The position numbers and the translations under genes are program-made. A DNA stretch of 64,000 nucleotides from an uncultured Paracoccus sp. (GTDB taxonomy: Bacteria; Pseudomonadota; Alphaproteobacteria; Rhodobacterales; Rhodobacteraceae), in the NCBI RefSeq assembly GCF_937873615.1, contig NZ_CALMYP010000017.1:62001-126000 (forward strand), in the 5' to 3' direction. Each line of letters begins with the position of its first letter. Within the stretch, counting starts at the first letter, position 1. Under the pieces are notes generated by a model, which was not told where the DNA came from, ran no database searches, and saw only the letters and a list, made by a program, of their open reading frames with translations. Positions 16,855-27,606 of the stretch are shown here, piece by piece.

Positions 16855-17598
16855 ATGAAAACGCTGATCGCCGCCCTGCTTCTTTCCGCCACCCCGGCCC
16901 TCGCGCTGGATCTCGGCGCCATGAGCGAGACCGAGAAGGACCAGTTCGGCACGGCGGTGCGCGATTACCTGATGGAAAATCCCGAAGTCCTGATCGAGGC
17001 GATGAACGCCCTCGAACAGCGCCGCCTGGCCGAGGAAACCAAGAACGACGCCGCCATGATCGCCCAGCTTTCCGATCAGATCTACAATGACGGCCATAGC
17101 TGGATCGGCGGCAATCCCGAGGGCGACGTGACCGTGGTCGAATTCATCGACTATCGCTGCGGCGTCTGCAAACAGGTCTTCCCCCATGTCGAGGATACCG
17201 TCGCCAAGGACGAGAACCTGCGGATCATTTTCAAGGAATTCCCCATCCTCGGTCAGGAAAGCGAGCTTGCCGCCCGCTTCGCCATCGCCGTCAAGCAGGC
17301 CGAGGGCGACGAGGCCTATAAGAAAGTCCATGACAATTTCTACACCATGCGCGGCAATGTCACCGTCGACAGCCTGAAGGCGATCTCGGAGGAGATGGGC
17401 TTTCAGACCGACGCGATCATCGAGGCCATGCAGGGCGATGCGGTGACCGATGTGCTGCGCGAAAACGCGCAACTGGCGCAGGCGCTGCAGGTTTCCGGCA
17501 CGCCCACCTTCATCATCGGCGATACGCTGCTGCGCGGGATGCCGCAGACCGGCATCGTCCCGGTGATCGAGGCGACCCGCAAGGCCAGCGAAGGCTGA
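16855..17598 (+). CDS. DsbA family thiol-disulfide oxidoreductase
   Basis: The 247-residue secreted protein has a signal peptide (MKTLIAALLLSATPALA), a helical N-terminal segment (residues about 25-80) and a thioredoxin fold with the active site C102-G-V-C105 in DYRCGVCKQV and the cis-proline loop SGTPTF. The layout with an N-terminal extension before the DsbA domain resembles ScsC/BdbD-like proteins. The start is ATG 16855, with AAGGA eight nt upstream; the frame remains open further upstream but the signal peptide fixes this start. It is a single-gene unit converging on ispG. Confidence 0.92.
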   Translation: MKTLIAALLLSATPALALDLGAMSETEKDQFGTAVRDYLMENPEVLIEAMNALEQRRLAEETKNDAAMIAQLSDQIYNDGHSWIGGNPEGDVTVVEFIDYRCGVCKQVFPHVEDTVAKDENLRIIFKEFPILGQESELAARFAIAVKQAEGDEAYKKVHDNFYTMRGNVTVDSLKAISEEMGFQTDAIIEAMQGDAVTDVLRENAQLAQALQVSGTPTFIIGDTLLRGMPQTGIVPVIEATRKASEG

Positions 17599-17607
17599 TG
17601 CCCTCTT

Positions 17608-17646
17608 TGGTGTGAAAATACCTCGGGGTCCGGGGCAGCGCCCCGG
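17608..17646. repeat. Intergenic element with GTGTGAAAATACCT core and GC-rich hairpin
   Basis: Between the convergent dsbA and ispG genes lies a short conserved-looking block: GGTGTGAAAATACCT followed by the perfect hairpin CCGGGGC-AGC-GCCCCGG (17630-17646). There is no T-run. The AT-rich core is almost identical to sequence in the inverted repeat at 28977-29026, suggesting a dispersed gene-end element in this genome. It may stabilise or end both transcripts. Confidence 0.45.
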
Positions 17647-17649
17647 TCC

Positions 17650-18768
17650 CTACTCCGCCGCTTTCGCGGCCTCGATTTTTTCGGCACGTTCCTCGACCAG
17701 CTCGACGATATGGTCGATCATCTGGTCGTTCGTCATCTTGTGGTCCTGCTTGCCGGCCAGATAGACCATGCCCGCGCCCGCACCGCCGCCGGTAAAACCG
17801 ATATCGGTCATCAGCGCCTCGCCCGGCCCGTTGACCACGCAGCCGATGATCGAGAGGCTCATCGGGGTCTTGATATGCTCAAGCCGCGCCTCCAGAGCCT
17901 CGACCGTCCTGATCACATCGAAGCCCTGCCGCGCGCAGGAGGGGCAGGAGATGATCTGCACGCCCCGCGTCCTCAGCCCCAGCGATTTCAGGATCTCGAA
18001 GCCGACCTTGACCTCCTCGACCGGATCGGCGGACAGGCTGACCCGGATGGTATCGCCGATCCCGGCCCAGAGCAGGTTGCCAAGCCCGATCGCGGATTTC
18101 ACCGTGCCGCCGCGCAGGCCCCCGGCCTCGGTGATGCCCAGATGGATCGGCGCGTCGGTGACATCGGCCAGCTGCTGATAGGCCGCCGCCGACAGGAACA
18201 CGTCCGAGGCCTTCACGCTGATCTTGAATTCGTGGAAATCGTGGTCCTGCAGCAGCTTGATGTGATCGAGCCCGCTGTCCACCATCGCATCCGGGCAGGG
18301 TTCGCCGTATTTTTCCAGCAGGTGCTTTTCCAGACTGCCGGCATTGACGCCGATGCGGATCGAACAGCCGTGATCCTTGGCCGCACGCACCACCTCGGCC
18401 ACGCGCGAGGCATCGCCGATATTGCCGGGATTGATGCGCAGGCAGGCGACGCCGGCCTCGGCGGCCTCGATGGCGCGCTTGTAGTGGAAATGGATGTCGG
18501 CGACGATGGGAACCGGGCTTTCGCGGCAGATCTCCTTCAGCGCCCGGGTGGTCTCCTGATCCGGCGCGCTGATGCGCACGATATCGGCACCGGCATCGGC
18601 GGCGCGGATCACCTGATCCAGCGTCGCGCGCACGTCGTGGCCATCGGTATTGGTCATGGTCTGCACCGAGATCGGGGCATCGCCGCCGACCGGCACATTG
18701 CCGACCATGATCTGGCGCGACTTGCGCCTTTCGATATCGCGCCACGGACGGATCGGGTTATGCGTCAT
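17650..18768 (-). CDS. ispG: 4-hydroxy-3-methylbut-2-en-1-yl diphosphate synthase (IspG)
   Basis: The 372-residue enzyme converts methylerythritol cyclodiphosphate to HMBPP in the non-mevalonate isoprenoid pathway using a [4Fe-4S] cluster. Characteristic strings include [19 protein letters not shown] at the start, [25 protein letters not shown], and the cluster cysteines in [10 protein letters not shown] and [10 protein letters not shown]. Length and order fit bacterial IspG without the extra plant-type insert. It stands alone on this strand, 55 nt beyond the end of phoR. Confidence 0.97.
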   Translation of the reverse strand: MTHNPIRPWRDIERRKSRQIMVGNVPVGGDAPISVQTMTNTDGHDVRATLDQVIRAADAGADIVRISAPDQETTRALKEICRESPVPIVADIHFHYKRAIEAAEAGVACLRINPGNIGDASRVAEVVRAAKDHGCSIRIGVNAGSLEKHLLEKYGEPCPDAMVDSGLDHIKLLQDHDFHEFKISVKASDVFLSAAAYQQLADVTDAPIHLGITEAGGLRGGTVKSAIGLGNLLWAGIGDTIRVSLSADPVEEVKVGFEILKSLGLRTRGVQIISCPSCARQGFDVIRTVEALEARLEHIKTPMSLSIIGCVVNGPGEALMTDIGFTGGGAGAGMVYLAGKQDHKMTNDQMIDHIVELVEERAEKIEAAKAAE

Positions 18769-18823
18769 CTCGGTCCCCAGATTGCTGCGCCACAGATAGA
18801 CCCTTGCCGGGCGGGCGGCAAGT

Positions 18824-19930
18824 TCAGCCCCGGCCCGAACCGACCGGCAGGATCACGGTAAAGCAGGACCCCTCGCCCGGTTGCGATTCGATGCGCAGCT
18901 TGCCGCGATGCCGGCTGACGATATGCTTGACGATGGCCAGCCCCAGCCCGGTGCCGCCCTTCTGGCGCGAGCGGTCGTCGTCGACGCGATAGAAACGCTC
19001 GGTCAGGCGGGGCAGATGGCGTTCGTCGATCCCCTCGCCCCGGTCGATCACCGCCACCGCCCAGGCCGGACCGCGCAGGCTGGCATCATGGGCGATGGCT
19101 GCGATCCGCAGGATCACCTCGCCGCCGGCGCCGCCATATTTCACCGCATTCTCCACGAGATTGTGAAAGACCTGCGTCAGTTGATCGGCATCGCCCTCGA
19201 CCGGCACCGGGCCATCGGCGCCCTCGACCCTGATGGTCACGCCCTGCGCATGGGCCGTCTGCGACAGCGTTTCGGCCACCGCGCGCACCAGCCGGCCCAG
19301 ATCGAGCCTTTCGGAGGGGCGGCGGCGTTCCTCGGATTCCACCCGGCTGAGCGAAAGCAGGTCCAGCACCAGCCGGTTCATCCGCGCCGCCTCGGTCTCC
19401 ATGATCGACAGGAAACGATCGCGCGCCGCCGGATCGTCGCGGGCCGGGCCGCGCAGGGTCTCGATGAAGCCGATCATCGCGGTCAGGGGCGTGCGCAATT
19501 CATGGCTGACATTGGCGACGAAATCGCGGCGCAGCTGCACCGCCTCCTCGATGCCCGAACTGTCCTCGATCACCACCAGCACCGCCGGACCGTTCTGCAT
19601 CGGCAGGGCCGAGACGGTGATTTCCGCCGGCAGGTCGCGCCCCCGGGCCGAGATCACCACACGACTGCGATAGCCGCCGGCTTCCGCCCTGCCCGGCGCA
19701 CCGTCCTGCGCCCCGTCAGACGGCGCGGCTGCTCTGGAGTCAAGCAATGTATCGACCGCCTGCACGATGGTCGGATGGCGCAGCACGGTGACGAAGGGCC
19801 GGTCGGTCAGGCGGTCGCCCAGAAGCCCGGTCGCGGCCCGGTTCGCGGCAAAGACCCGCGCCTCGGCATCGACGGCCAGAACCGGAACCGGCAGCGCCGC
19901 AATGACCTGCTGGACCAGCCCGACATCCAT
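18824..19930 (-). CDS. phoR: PhoR-like sensor histidine kinase
   Basis: The 368-residue kinase has an N-terminal PAS-like sensor region (residues about 8-125), a HisKA domain with phospho-acceptor H143 in [13 protein letters not shown], and a HATPase_c domain with N-box [11 protein letters not shown]1 IDRGEGI and G2 [12 protein letters not shown]. The family is that of phosphate-starvation PhoR, which signals to PhoB with PstSCAB input. No clear transmembrane helix is visible, so membrane attachment would need a partner. No phoB or pst gene lies in the window. The ATG is one nt after the carbonic-anhydrase stop, so it is the last gene of gmk - gamma-CA - phoR. Confidence 0.78.
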   Translation of the reverse strand: MDVGLVQQVIAALPVPVLAVDAEARVFAANRAATGLLGDRLTDRPFVTVLRHPTIVQAVDTLLDSRAAAPSDGAQDGAPGRAEAGGYRSRVVISARGRDLPAEITVSALPMQNGPAVLVVIEDSSGIEEAVQLRRDFVANVSHELRTPLTAMIGFIETLRGPARDDPAARDRFLSIMETEAARMNRLVLDLLSLSRVESEERRRPSERLDLGRLVRAVAETLSQTAHAQGVTIRVEGADGPVPVEGDADQLTQVFHNLVENAVKYGGAGGEVILRIAAIAHDASLRGPAWAVAVIDRGEGIDERHLPRLTERFYRVDDDRSRQKGGTGLGLAIVKHIVSRHRGKLRIESQPGEGSCFTVILPVGSGRG

Positions 19931-19931
19931 C

Positions 19932-20453
19932 CTAGCCGACCTGTTTCAGCCCGGCGCGGAACCGCGCCCCGTTCTGCTGATAGCGCCGCGCCGATTCCAG
20001 AAGATCGGCATAGCCGGCATCGTCGATCTCGCGCACGACGCGGCCGGGCGCGCCCATGACCAGCACCCGGTCGGGGATCTCCTTCTTCTCGGAAATCAGC
20101 GCGGCCGCCCCGATCAGGCTGCCGGACCCGATCCGCGCACCGTTCAGCACCGTGGCACCCATGCCGATCAGCGAGGCCGCACCGATCCGGCAGCCATGCA
20201 GCATCGCGCGATGGCCGACGGTCACATTCTCGCCGATCAGCAGCGGAAAGCCCGGATCGGTGTGCAGACAGCAGAGATCCTGCACGTTGGAGCCGCGCCC
20301 GATGCGGATCTCCTCGTTATCGCCGCGTAGGACGGCGCCCCACCAGACGCTCGCCCCCGGCTCGATGACCACCTTGCCGATGATCTGTGCATCCGGCGCC
20401 ACCCAGGCATCCTCCGCGATTTCGGGGCGTACCCCGTCGAGTTCCCAGATCAT
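19932..20453 (-). CDS. Gamma carbonic anhydrase family protein (left-handed beta-helix)
   Basis: The 173-residue protein is built of hexapeptide repeats (for example [38 protein letters not shown]), giving a trimeric left-handed beta-helix. Candidate zinc ligands are the histidines of CLHTDP and [10 protein letters not shown]. Family members such as YrdA or PaaY-like proteins may act as carbonic anhydrases or thioesterase-like proteins; activity cannot be told from sequence. It overlaps the gmk stop by ATGA and is followed after one nt by phoR. Confidence 0.9.
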   Translation of the reverse strand: MIWELDGVRPEIAEDAWVAPDAQIIGKVVIEPGASVWWGAVLRGDNEEIRIGRGSNVQDLCCLHTDPGFPLLIGENVTVGHRAMLHGCRIGAASLIGMGATVLNGARIGSGSLIGAAALISEKKEIPDRVLVMGAPGRVVREIDDAGYADLLESARRYQQNGARFRAGLKQVG

Positions 20454-21085
20454 GCGCTTTCTCCTCCCTCCATCAGCGATTTCACGAAACCGCCCAGACT
20501 TTTCTGCCGCTCGCGCCGCAGCCTTTCGGCCGTCAGGATCGCGATCAGGCGCTGGAAGCTGGCCTCAAGATCGTCATTGACCAGCACATAGTCATATTCC
20601 GCCCAATGCGAAATCTCGTCGCGGCTTTTCGCCATCCGCCCGGCGATCACCTCGGGCGCGTCCTGCCCGCGAGAGATCAGCCGCCGTTCGAGTTCGGGTA
20701 GCGAGGGCGGCAGGATGAAGATCGAGACCACATGCGGCCCCAGCACCGAGGCCCGGATCTGCTGGCCGCCCTGCCAGTCCACGTCGAAGAGCGTGTCACG
20801 TCCGGCCTGCATCGCGGCCTCGACCGGTGCGCGCGGGGTGCCGTAAAGGTTCCCGAAGACCTCGGCATGTTCCAGCATGTCGCCGGAACCGGCCATGCGG
20901 GCGAAGTCGTCGCGGGCGATGAAATGGTAATGCTGGCCGTCCACCTCGCCCGGGCGCGGGCTGCGCGTCGTCGCCGAGACCGAGAAGGACAGCGTCGGAT
21001 CCCAGTCGATCAGCCGCCGCGCCAGCGTCGACTTCCCGGCCCCGGAGGGCGAGGAGAGAATGATCAGAAGCCCGGTCCGGTCCAT
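20450..21085 (-). CDS. gmk: Guanylate kinase
   Basis: The 211-residue enzyme phosphorylates GMP to GDP. It has the P-loop [14 protein letters not shown] at residues about 10-25, the GMP-binding region [35 protein letters not shown], and the [11 protein letters not shown] segment. A very long open frame continues upstream antisense to ilvD, but the gene starts at ATG 21085, preceded by AGGGGA, where the conserved domain begins. It overlaps the next gene by 4 nt. Confidence 0.96.
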   Translation of the reverse strand: MDRTGLLIILSSPSGAGKSTLARRLIDWDPTLSFSVSATTRSPRPGEVDGQHYHFIARDDFARMAGSGDMLEHAEVFGNLYGTPRAPVEAAMQAGRDTLFDVDWQGGQQIRASVLGPHVVSIFILPPSLPELERRLISRGQDAPEVIAGRMAKSRDEISHWAEYDYVLVNDDLEASFQRLIAILTAERLRRERQKSLGGFVKSLMEGGESA

Positions 21086-21268
21086 GCGGTTCCCCTTGTG
21101 TCTTGCGCGCTTTTGCCCGCGAGCGCCGGGGAGAATCAAGCCTCCGCGCTTAACCAATTGCCGAAATCCTGCATTTCCAGCGCGTAAGGATAGGGTATGA
21201 CAGCACCCCGGCGGACCGCTATCGGAAAAGATTGCCCGAGAGCCCGGATCTGCCTTAGGTTGAACTTG

Positions 21269-22036
21269 ATGAGTGACGATATCGACGATACCCACCCGGC
21301 CGGGGCCGAACTGACTGCACCTCCGCAACAGGATCGGGGCGCAGAAATCCTGCAATTGACCGCCATTGCTGCCCCCAACTCTGTGCGGATCGTCAGCGAG
21401 ATGCGCAGCTATTGGCAGGACTTGCGCCGGGGTCGCGCCGTGCCCGACCGCGCCGATGTCGAACCGCAGGGCATCCGCGCCGCGCTCGACTATGCCTTCA
21501 TCCTTGAACGCATCGCGCCGGGTGCGGCCCGGTTTCGTCTGGCCGGGCGGCATCTGGTGGACCTGATGGGAATGGAAGTGCGCGGGATGCCGATCTGCTC
21601 TTTCCTCAACCCTGACAGCCGGGGGCGCCTGTCTGATGTTCTGGAAACCGTGTTCAAGGGTCCGCAGATCGCCGAGATCGCCATGCACTCCCATCCTGCC
21701 TATGGACGGCCACCGCTTGATGGAACGCTGCTTCTGCTGCCGCTGAAATCCGATCTGGGCGACATCACCCGCGCGCTCGGCTGCCTGGTCACCAGGGGCG
21801 AGGTCGGACGCGGCCCGCGGCGCTTCGATATCCTGAGCGATTCGGTCTTTCCGGTGATCGAAGGGGCGGCACCGCTTTTCCCCAGCCCCGGCGGCTTCGC
21901 CGAGGAGCCCGCGCCGTGGCGTCCCCCGAACCCCCGGAGAGATCCGCGCGACAGCGCCCCCCCACCAGCCGGGATCACACCAGAGGAACGCCGCGCCCGC
22001 TTCCTGGTGATCCGGTCCGAGGAAGGGGATCGCTAG
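21269..22036 (+). CDS. PAS domain protein, PAS_5 (DUF1457) type
   Basis: The 255-residue protein has the alphaproteobacterial PAS_5 pattern: [29 protein letters not shown], then [18 protein letters not shown] and [14 protein letters not shown], covering residues about 35-175. No kinase, output or DNA-binding domain follows; the C-terminal 60 residues are proline/arginine-rich and look disordered. The start at 21269 (MSDDID) is preferred because the 24 codons upstream overlap likely promoter sequence, though ATG 21197 is possible. Such proteins are usually uncharacterised small sensors or adaptors. Confidence 0.75.
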   Translation: MSDDIDDTHPAGAELTAPPQQDRGAEILQLTAIAAPNSVRIVSEMRSYWQDLRRGRAVPDRADVEPQGIRAALDYAFILERIAPGAARFRLAGRHLVDLMGMEVRGMPICSFLNPDSRGRLSDVLETVFKGPQIAEIAMHSHPAYGRPPLDGTLLLLPLKSDLGDITRALGCLVTRGEVGRGPRRFDILSDSVFPVIEGAAPLFPSPGGFAEEPAPWRPPNPRRDPRDSAPPPAGITPEERRARFLVIRSEEGDR

Positions 22037-22198
22037 GACCAGCCGGGCACAAGGGCTTTCCGCCCGGCACCTCTCGGCGACGAAACGGGAAATGCAATCG
22101 GCTTCTGGCGATGCCCGAAGAAAGGCGCTAGATGTGGCAGCCGTAGCCGCTGGCGGGCATCTCATCATGCCCGTCTTGCCAATCGGAAGGAATTGCCC

Positions 22199-24037
22199 AT
22201 GCCCGCCTATCGTTCCCGCACCTCGACCCATGGCCGCAATATGGCGGGCGCGCGCGGGCTCTGGCGCGCCACCGGCATGACGGACGGCGATTTCGGCAAG
22301 CCGATCATCGCCATCGTCAACAGTTTCACCCAATTCGTGCCCGGCCATGTCCATCTGAAGGATCTGGGCCAGCTTGTCGCGCGCGAGGTCGAGAAGGCCG
22401 GCGGCGTCGCCAAGGAATTCAACACCATCGCCGTCGATGACGGCATCGCCATGGGCCATGACGGGATGCTCTATTCCCTGCCCTCGCGCGAGATCATCGC
22501 CGACAGCGTCGAATACATGGTCAACGCCCATTGCGCCGATGCCATGGTCTGCATCTCGAATTGCGACAAGATCACCCCGGGTATGCTGAACGCGGCAATG
22601 CGGCTGAACATTCCCGCGATCTTCGTCTCGGGCGGCCCGATGGAGGCCGGCAAGGTCGTGCTGCAGGACGGCAAGCTGCATGCGCTCGATCTGGTCGATG
22701 CCATGGTCGCCGCCGCCGATGACAAGGTCAGCGACGAGGACGTGGCCACCATCGAGCGTTCCGCCTGCCCGACCTGCGGGTCCTGTTCCGGCATGTTCAC
22801 CGCCAATTCGATGAACTGCCTGACCGAGGCGCTTGGCCTGTCGCTGCCCGGCAATGGCTCGACCCTCGCCACCCATGCCGACCGCCAACGCCTGTTCGAG
22901 GAGGCCGGTCAGCGCATCGTCGGCCTCGCCCGGCGCTACTATGAGCAGGAGGATACCAGCATCCTGCCGCGCAATGTCGCCAACAAGAAGGCGTTCGAGA
23001 ACGCCATGTCGCTGGATATCGCCATGGGCGGCTCCACCAATACCGTGCTCCATATCCTTGCCGCCGCGCATGAGGGCGGGATCGATTTCGACATGGACGA
23101 TATCGACGCGCTGTCGCGCAAGGTGCCGTGCCTGTCCAAGGTCGCGCCGGCCAAGCAGGACGTGCATATGGAGGATGTCCACCGCGCCGGCGGCATCATG
23201 GCGATCCTCGGGCAGTTGGAACGCGGCGGGCTGATCCATCGCGACAGCCCCACCGTCCATGCGCCGACGCTTGGCGAGGCCATCGACCAATGGGACATCT
23301 CGCGGACCGAGGACGCCGCCGTGCACAAGTTCTATTCCGCGGCCCCCGGCGGTGTGCCGTCGCAGGTCGCGTTTTCGCAGGACAAGCGGTGGGATGCACT
23401 CGATCTCGACCGTCAGGGCGGGGTGATCCGTTCGGTGAATTCGCCGTTTTCGGCCGATGGCGGGCTGGCGGTGCTGAAGGGCAATATCGCGCTGGATGGC
23501 TGCATCGTGAAGACGGCGGGCGTGGACGATTCCATCCTGGTCTTCGCCGGCCCGGCGGTCGTCTATGAAAGCCAGGACGCGGCGGTCAGCGGCATCCTGA
23601 CCGGCAAGGTCAAGGAGGGCGACGTGGTCGTCATCCGCTACGAAGGCCCCAAAGGCGGGCCGGGGATGCAGGAGATGCTTTATCCGACCAGCTACCTGAA
23701 ATCGAAGGGCTTGGGCAAAGCCTGCGCGCTTGTCACCGACGGGCGTTTTTCGGGCGGCACCTCGGGCCTCTCCATCGGCCATGCCTCGCCCGAGGCGGCG
23801 CAGGGCGGCATGATCGGCCTTGTCCGCGACGGCGACCGGATCGAGATCGACATCCCGAACCGAACCATCCACCTGGCCGTCCCCGAGGCCGAACTGGCCA
23901 CCCGCCGCGCCGAGCAGGACAGGCTGGGCTGGAAACCGGCCGAGAAGCGCAAGCGCAACGTCACCACCGCGCTGAAAGCCTATGCCGCCTTCGCGGCGAG
24001 TGCGGACAAGGGCGCGGTCCGGGTGCTGCCGGAATAG
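22199..24037 (+). CDS. ilvD: Dihydroxy-acid dehydratase
   Basis: The 612-residue enzyme forms 2-keto acids in the isoleucine, valine and leucine pathway and holds an Fe-S cluster. Cluster cysteines lie in [11 protein letters not shown] and [19 protein letters not shown], and [20 protein letters not shown] is the substrate/Mg-binding region. Length and full domain coverage match the family. The start is ATG 22199 with GGAAGGA upstream; the frame extends two codons to a TTG that is not needed. An intrinsic terminator follows 38 nt after the stop. Confidence 0.97.
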   Translation: MPAYRSRTSTHGRNMAGARGLWRATGMTDGDFGKPIIAIVNSFTQFVPGHVHLKDLGQLVAREVEKAGGVAKEFNTIAVDDGIAMGHDGMLYSLPSREIIADSVEYMVNAHCADAMVCISNCDKITPGMLNAAMRLNIPAIFVSGGPMEAGKVVLQDGKLHALDLVDAMVAAADDKVSDEDVATIERSACPTCGSCSGMFTANSMNCLTEALGLSLPGNGSTLATHADRQRLFEEAGQRIVGLARRYYEQEDTSILPRNVANKKAFENAMSLDIAMGGSTNTVLHILAAAHEGGIDFDMDDIDALSRKVPCLSKVAPAKQDVHMEDVHRAGGIMAILGQLERGGLIHRDSPTVHAPTLGEAIDQWDISRTEDAAVHKFYSAAPGGVPSQVAFSQDKRWDALDLDRQGGVIRSVNSPFSADGGLAVLKGNIALDGCIVKTAGVDDSILVFAGPAVVYESQDAAVSGILTGKVKEGDVVVIRYEGPKGGPGMQEMLYPTSYLKSKGLGKACALVTDGRFSGGTSGLSIGHASPEAAQGGMIGLVRDGDRIEIDIPNRTIHLAVPEAELATRRAEQDRLGWKPAEKRKRNVTTALKAYAAFAASADKGAVRVLPE

Positions 24038-24075
24038 GTCGGTCTTCGGCGCAACTCGCCGCCGTATCAAATCGT

Positions 24076-24112
24076 CAAACGCGCCGATCCTCCTTCGGCG
24101 CGTTTGCTTTTT
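24076..24112 (+). terminator. Intrinsic terminator after ilvD
   Basis: A perfect 12-bp stem (CAAACGCGCCGA / TCGGCGCGTTTG) with a 7-nt loop is followed directly by CTTTTT. This is the textbook form and it acts on the plus strand just after ilvD. Confidence 0.92.
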
Positions 24113-24206
24113 GAACCGCACGGTCTGGGAAACGTGCCCCTTTTGCCCGGCGGCCTTTCCCGCAGCATTCGCCGCACGAGAGCAGCTCACACCGCAATCA
24201 TCAGGC

Positions 24207-25877
24207 TCAAAGCTCGTCCCGCCAGCGGTTGACCAGCGGATAGCGACGGTCGAGCCAGAAGGCCCTGGTCGAGATGCGCGGCCCGGGCGCGGCCTGATAG
24301 CGCTTCCATTCGCTGTTCAGAAGCAGCCATTCGACCTTCTTCACCGTCGCCGCGTCGAAGCCGCGCGCGACCAGTTCCTTCAGCGACAGGTCTTCCTCCA
24401 CCAGCCCGAACAGGATCTGGTCGAGCACGTCATAGGGCGGCAGCGAATCGCTGTCCTTCTGGTCGGGGCGCAATTCGGCGCTTGGCGGCTTGGTGATGAT
24501 CCGGGGCGGGATCACCTCGCCCGTCCTGCCCATCATCCAGCCACGATGATTGGCATTGCGCCAGCGGCAGGTCTCGAAGACGCGGGTCTTGTACAGGTCC
24601 TTGATCGGGTTATAGCCGCCGGCCATGTCGCCATAGATGGTGGCGTAACCGACCGCGACCTCGGACTTGTTGCCGGTGGTCAGCAGCATCTCGCCGAACT
24701 TGTTCGACAGCGCCATCAGCATCACCCCGCGCAGGCGGGACTGGATATTTTCCTCGGTCACGTCGGGCTTGGTGCCCTCCATCAGATGCGCCAATGCGCC
24801 CGAGACCGCGTCGCGGGCGCCGTCGATCTTCACCGTGTCCAGCCGCACGCCCAGCCGGGTCGCGCAATCGGCGGCATCGTCGAGGCTGGCCTGCGAGGTA
24901 TATTCCGAGGGCAGCATCACGCAGCGCACGTTCTCCGGCCCGACCGCATCCGAGGCGATGGTCGCGACAAGCGCCGAATCGATGCCGCCCGACATGCCCA
25001 GCACCACCTTGCGAAAGCCCGACTTGCGCAGATAATCGCGCAGGCCGGTCATCATGGCGCGGTAATCCTGTTCCCACTCATCGGGCTGATCCGCCATCTG
25101 CCCGGGTTTCGCCCGCCAACCGGCTTCGGTGCGGATGAAATCGACATGCTCGATCACCTCGTCGAAAGGGGCGAACTGCACCACCTTTTCGGCACCGCCA
25201 TCGGGGCCGGGGTTCAGAACGAAACTGGCCCCGTCATAGATCTGGTCGTCCTGCCCCCCGACCGAGTTCAGATAGACGAGCGGCAGCCGGTTCTCGACCA
25301 CGCGGGCGACCATATGGCCCATGCGCAGGTCCAGCTTGTTGCGATGATAGGGGCTGCCATTGGGCACGATCAGGATTTCCGCCCCCGATTCCTGCAGCGC
25401 CTCGGCCACGTCGGGCCACCAGGCATCCTCGCAGATCGGCGATCCGATGCGCACGCCCTTGATGCTGTAGGGGCCAGAGATCGGGCCCTCGTCGAAAAGC
25501 CGCATCTCGTCGAAAAGCTGCTTGTGGGGCAGTTCGTGTTTCAGGACGCGTGCCACGACCTTTCCGCCCTCGCAGACGAAGAAGGCGTTGTAAAGCTTGC
25601 CATCCTGCGCCCAGGGGGTGCCGATGCCAAGCGCCGGGCCATCGGCGCATTCGCGCGCCAGAGCCTCGACCTGGGCCACGGCATGGGCGACGAATCCCTT
25701 CTTCAGCACCAGGTCCTGAGTCTGATAGCCGGTGATGAACATCTCGGGCAGGACGACGAAATCGGCCCCGGCATCGCGGCCCTTTTCCCAGGCCGAGCGC
25801 GCCTTGGCGGCATTGCCTTCCAGATCCCCCAGCGTCGGGTTTAGCTGGGCAAGCGTGATACGGATACTGTCGGTCAT
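24207..25877 (-). CDS. nadE: Glutamine-dependent NAD+ synthetase
   Basis: The 556-residue enzyme makes NAD from deamido-NAD and ATP with glutamine as nitrogen donor. The N-terminal glutaminase domain (residues 1-260, nitrilase fold) has the glutamate in [11 protein letters not shown], a lysine in [12 protein letters not shown] and the nucleophilic cysteine in [14 protein letters not shown]. The synthetase domain starts near residue 285 with the pyrophosphatase loop [16 protein letters not shown]. The start ATG is 25877. It is divergent from the MORN gene and converges on ilvD. Confidence 0.96.
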   Translation of the reverse strand: MTDSIRITLAQLNPTLGDLEGNAAKARSAWEKGRDAGADFVVLPEMFITGYQTQDLVLKKGFVAHAVAQVEALARECADGPALGIGTPWAQDGKLYNAFFVCEGGKVVARVLKHELPHKQLFDEMRLFDEGPISGPYSIKGVRIGSPICEDAWWPDVAEALQESGAEILIVPNGSPYHRNKLDLRMGHMVARVVENRLPLVYLNSVGGQDDQIYDGASFVLNPGPDGGAEKVVQFAPFDEVIEHVDFIRTEAGWRAKPGQMADQPDEWEQDYRAMMTGLRDYLRKSGFRKVVLGMSGGIDSALVATIASDAVGPENVRCVMLPSEYTSQASLDDAADCATRLGVRLDTVKIDGARDAVSGALAHLMEGTKPDVTEENIQSRLRGVMLMALSNKFGEMLLTTGNKSEVAVGYATIYGDMAGGYNPIKDLYKTRVFETCRWRNANHRGWMMGRTGEVIPPRIITKPPSAELRPDQKDSDSLPPYDVLDQILFGLVEEDLSLKELVARGFDAATVKKVEWLLLNSEWKRYQAAPGPRISTRAFWLDRRYPLVNRWRDEL

Positions 25878-25995
25878 GTCCGGTCCCTCGTTCTGCTTGC
25901 GCCAGCCATAGCGCAGCGCGCGGCGAAGGGGAACGGCAGGCTTTGCGCTGCGGTTCCTTCTCGGCTAAACGGGGGGCCAAAGAACGGAGTCGGGC

Positions 25996-27606
25996 ATGAA
26001 AGCAGCTCTCGTGGCAGCAGCTCTGGCGGTGGCAATGCCGGCCATGGCACAGGACAATACCGAGCAGGCGGCCAATGTGGTCACCAAGCCCTATGACGAT
26101 GGCGGGGTCTATACCGGCACCTTCCGCAACGGGTTGCAGCATGGGCGCGGCACGTACACCCTGCCCTCGGGCTATGAATATGATGGCGACTGGGTCGAGG
26201 GCGAAATTCTGGGCCAGGGCCGGGCCAAATTCCCCAACGGTTCGATCTATGAGGGCAGCTTTGCCAAGGGCAAGCCGAACGGTCGCGGCAAGATCACCTA
26301 TGCCGATGGCGGCACCTACGAAGGCGACTGGGTGGACGGCCAGATCACCGGTCAGGGCGTGGCGCAATATGCCAATGGCGCCAGCTACGAGGGCGGCTTC
26401 CAGAATGCCATGCATCACGGCAAGGGCGTGCTGAGCCAACCGAACGGCTATCGCTATGACGGCGACTGGGTGAAGGGCGTCAAGGAGGGCATGGGCCGCA
26501 TCACCTATCCCGACGGCGCCAGCTATGAGGGCCAGATGCTGGCCGGGCAGCGCGCCGGGCGCGGCAAGCTGACCATGCCCGACGGGCTTTCCTATGACGG
26601 CACCTGGGAGGCCGGGCAGATGTCGGGCCGGGGCGCGCTGATCCAGCAATCCGGCGACCGCTACGAGGGCGAGATGCGGGCCGGCAAGCGCGAGGGTCAG
26701 GGCCGCGCCACCTATGCCAATGGCGATGTCTATGACGGCCAGTTCCGCGACGACCGCCGCGACGGCACCGGCACCTTCACCGGCACCGACGGCTATGTCT
26801 ATGCCGGGCAATGGGCCGCCGGGCAGATGCAGGGCGAGGGCCGCATCACCTATCCCGACGGCTCGGTCTATCAGGGCCAGATGGCCGCCGACCAGCCCGA
26901 CGGGCGCGGGCTGATCACCTATCCCGACGGCGCCACCTATGACGGCGACTGGGTGGCTGGCGTGATCCAGGGTCAGGGCCGGGCCGCCTATGCCAATGGC
27001 ATGGTCTACGAGGGCAGCTTCCGCGAGGCCCGCATCGACGGTCAGGGCCGCATGACCTATCCCGACGGCTATGTCTATAACGGCGAATGGAAGAATGGCG
27101 AGCGCGACGGGCGCGGTCAGGCGACCTATCCCGACGGCACCGTCTATACCGGCGAATTCGCCGGCGGGCTGCGCGCCGGTCAGGGCAAGCTGACCACGCC
27201 GGACGGCTTCATCTATGAAGGCGGCTGGAAGGATGGCGAGATCGACGGCGAAGGCGTCGCCACCTATGCCACCGGCGACACCTATACCGGCCATTTCGCC
27301 GCCGGAAAGCGGCAGGGCCAGGGGGTCATGCGCTATGCCACCGGGCAGGTCGCATCCGGCGAATGGGATCAGAACCGGCTGAGCCGCCCCGGCCCGGTCG
27401 CGACCGAAGGCCCGGCGCCCGAGGAAGCGCCTGCCCCGGCAGAAGCGGCCACCGAGCCGACCGAAGCCGTCCCCCTGCCCGTGCAGGAAAACCCGGTCCC
27501 GGCACTTCCGGCTGAGGCCGACACGCCCGCCGAACCCGAAGCGCCGCCGGCAGAACCCACCGCACCAGACACCACCGAAGCCCAGCCCGCCAGCGGAGAG
27601 AATTGA
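25996..27606 (+). CDS. Secreted 18-repeat MORN protein
   Basis: The 536-residue protein starts with a signal peptide (MKAALVAAALAVAMPAMA, cleavage before QDN). Residues 34-447 are exactly eighteen MORN repeats of 23 residues in unbroken phase, each of the form (P/A)(D/N)G-x-x-Y-x-G-x-(W/F)-x-x-G-x-x-x-G-x-G; a degenerate nineteenth follows. The last 70 residues are rich in Pro, Ala and Glu and look disordered. MORN arrays form elongated beta sheets that bind proteins, lipids or membranes; the ligand here is unknown. Its stop codon overlaps the ATG of the next small gene, so it heads a coupled operon. Confidence 0.9.
   Translation: MKAALVAAALAVAMPAMAQDNTEQAANVVTKPYDDGGVYTGTFRNGLQHGRGTYTLPSGYEYDGDWVEGEILGQGRAKFPNGSIYEGSFAKGKPNGRGKITYADGGTYEGDWVDGQITGQGVAQYANGASYEGGFQNAMHHGKGVLSQPNGYRYDGDWVKGVKEGMGRITYPDGASYEGQMLAGQRAGRGKLTMPDGLSYDGTWEAGQMSGRGALIQQSGDRYEGEMRAGKREGQGRATYANGDVYDGQFRDDRRDGTGTFTGTDGYVYAGQWAAGQMQGEGRITYPDGSVYQGQMAADQPDGRGLITYPDGATYDGDWVAGVIQGQGRAAYANGMVYEGSFREARIDGQGRMTYPDGYVYNGEWKNGERDGRGQATYPDGTVYTGEFAGGLRAGQGKLTTPDGFIYEGGWKDGEIDGEGVATYATGDTYTGHFAAGKRQGQGVMRYATGQVASGEWDQNRLSRPGPVATEGPAPEEAPAPAEAATEPTEAVPLPVQENPVPALPAEADTPAEPEAPPAEPTAPDTTEAQPASGEN
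26095..27336 (+). repeat. 69-bp tandem repeat array encoding MORN units
   Basis: Eighteen tandem units of exactly 69 bp without any insertion or deletion. The DNA units are similar, especially the recurring CCTATCCCGACGGC segment, but not identical, which fits old duplication under coding selection. Such arrays can recombine, so copy number may vary between strains. Confidence 0.85.

Noticed and set aside
22037-22198. Leader-peptide attenuator for ilvD
   Set aside because: No short frame rich in Ile, Val or Leu codons and no terminator/antiterminator pair was found; only a 6-bp stem CCGGGC/GCCCGG without a T-run.
21086-24190. Upstream extension of the gmk frame (over 1000 codons) opposite ilvD and the PAS gene
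   Set aside because: Only the last 211 codons match guanylate kinase; the rest is antisense to ilvD and lacks any domain.
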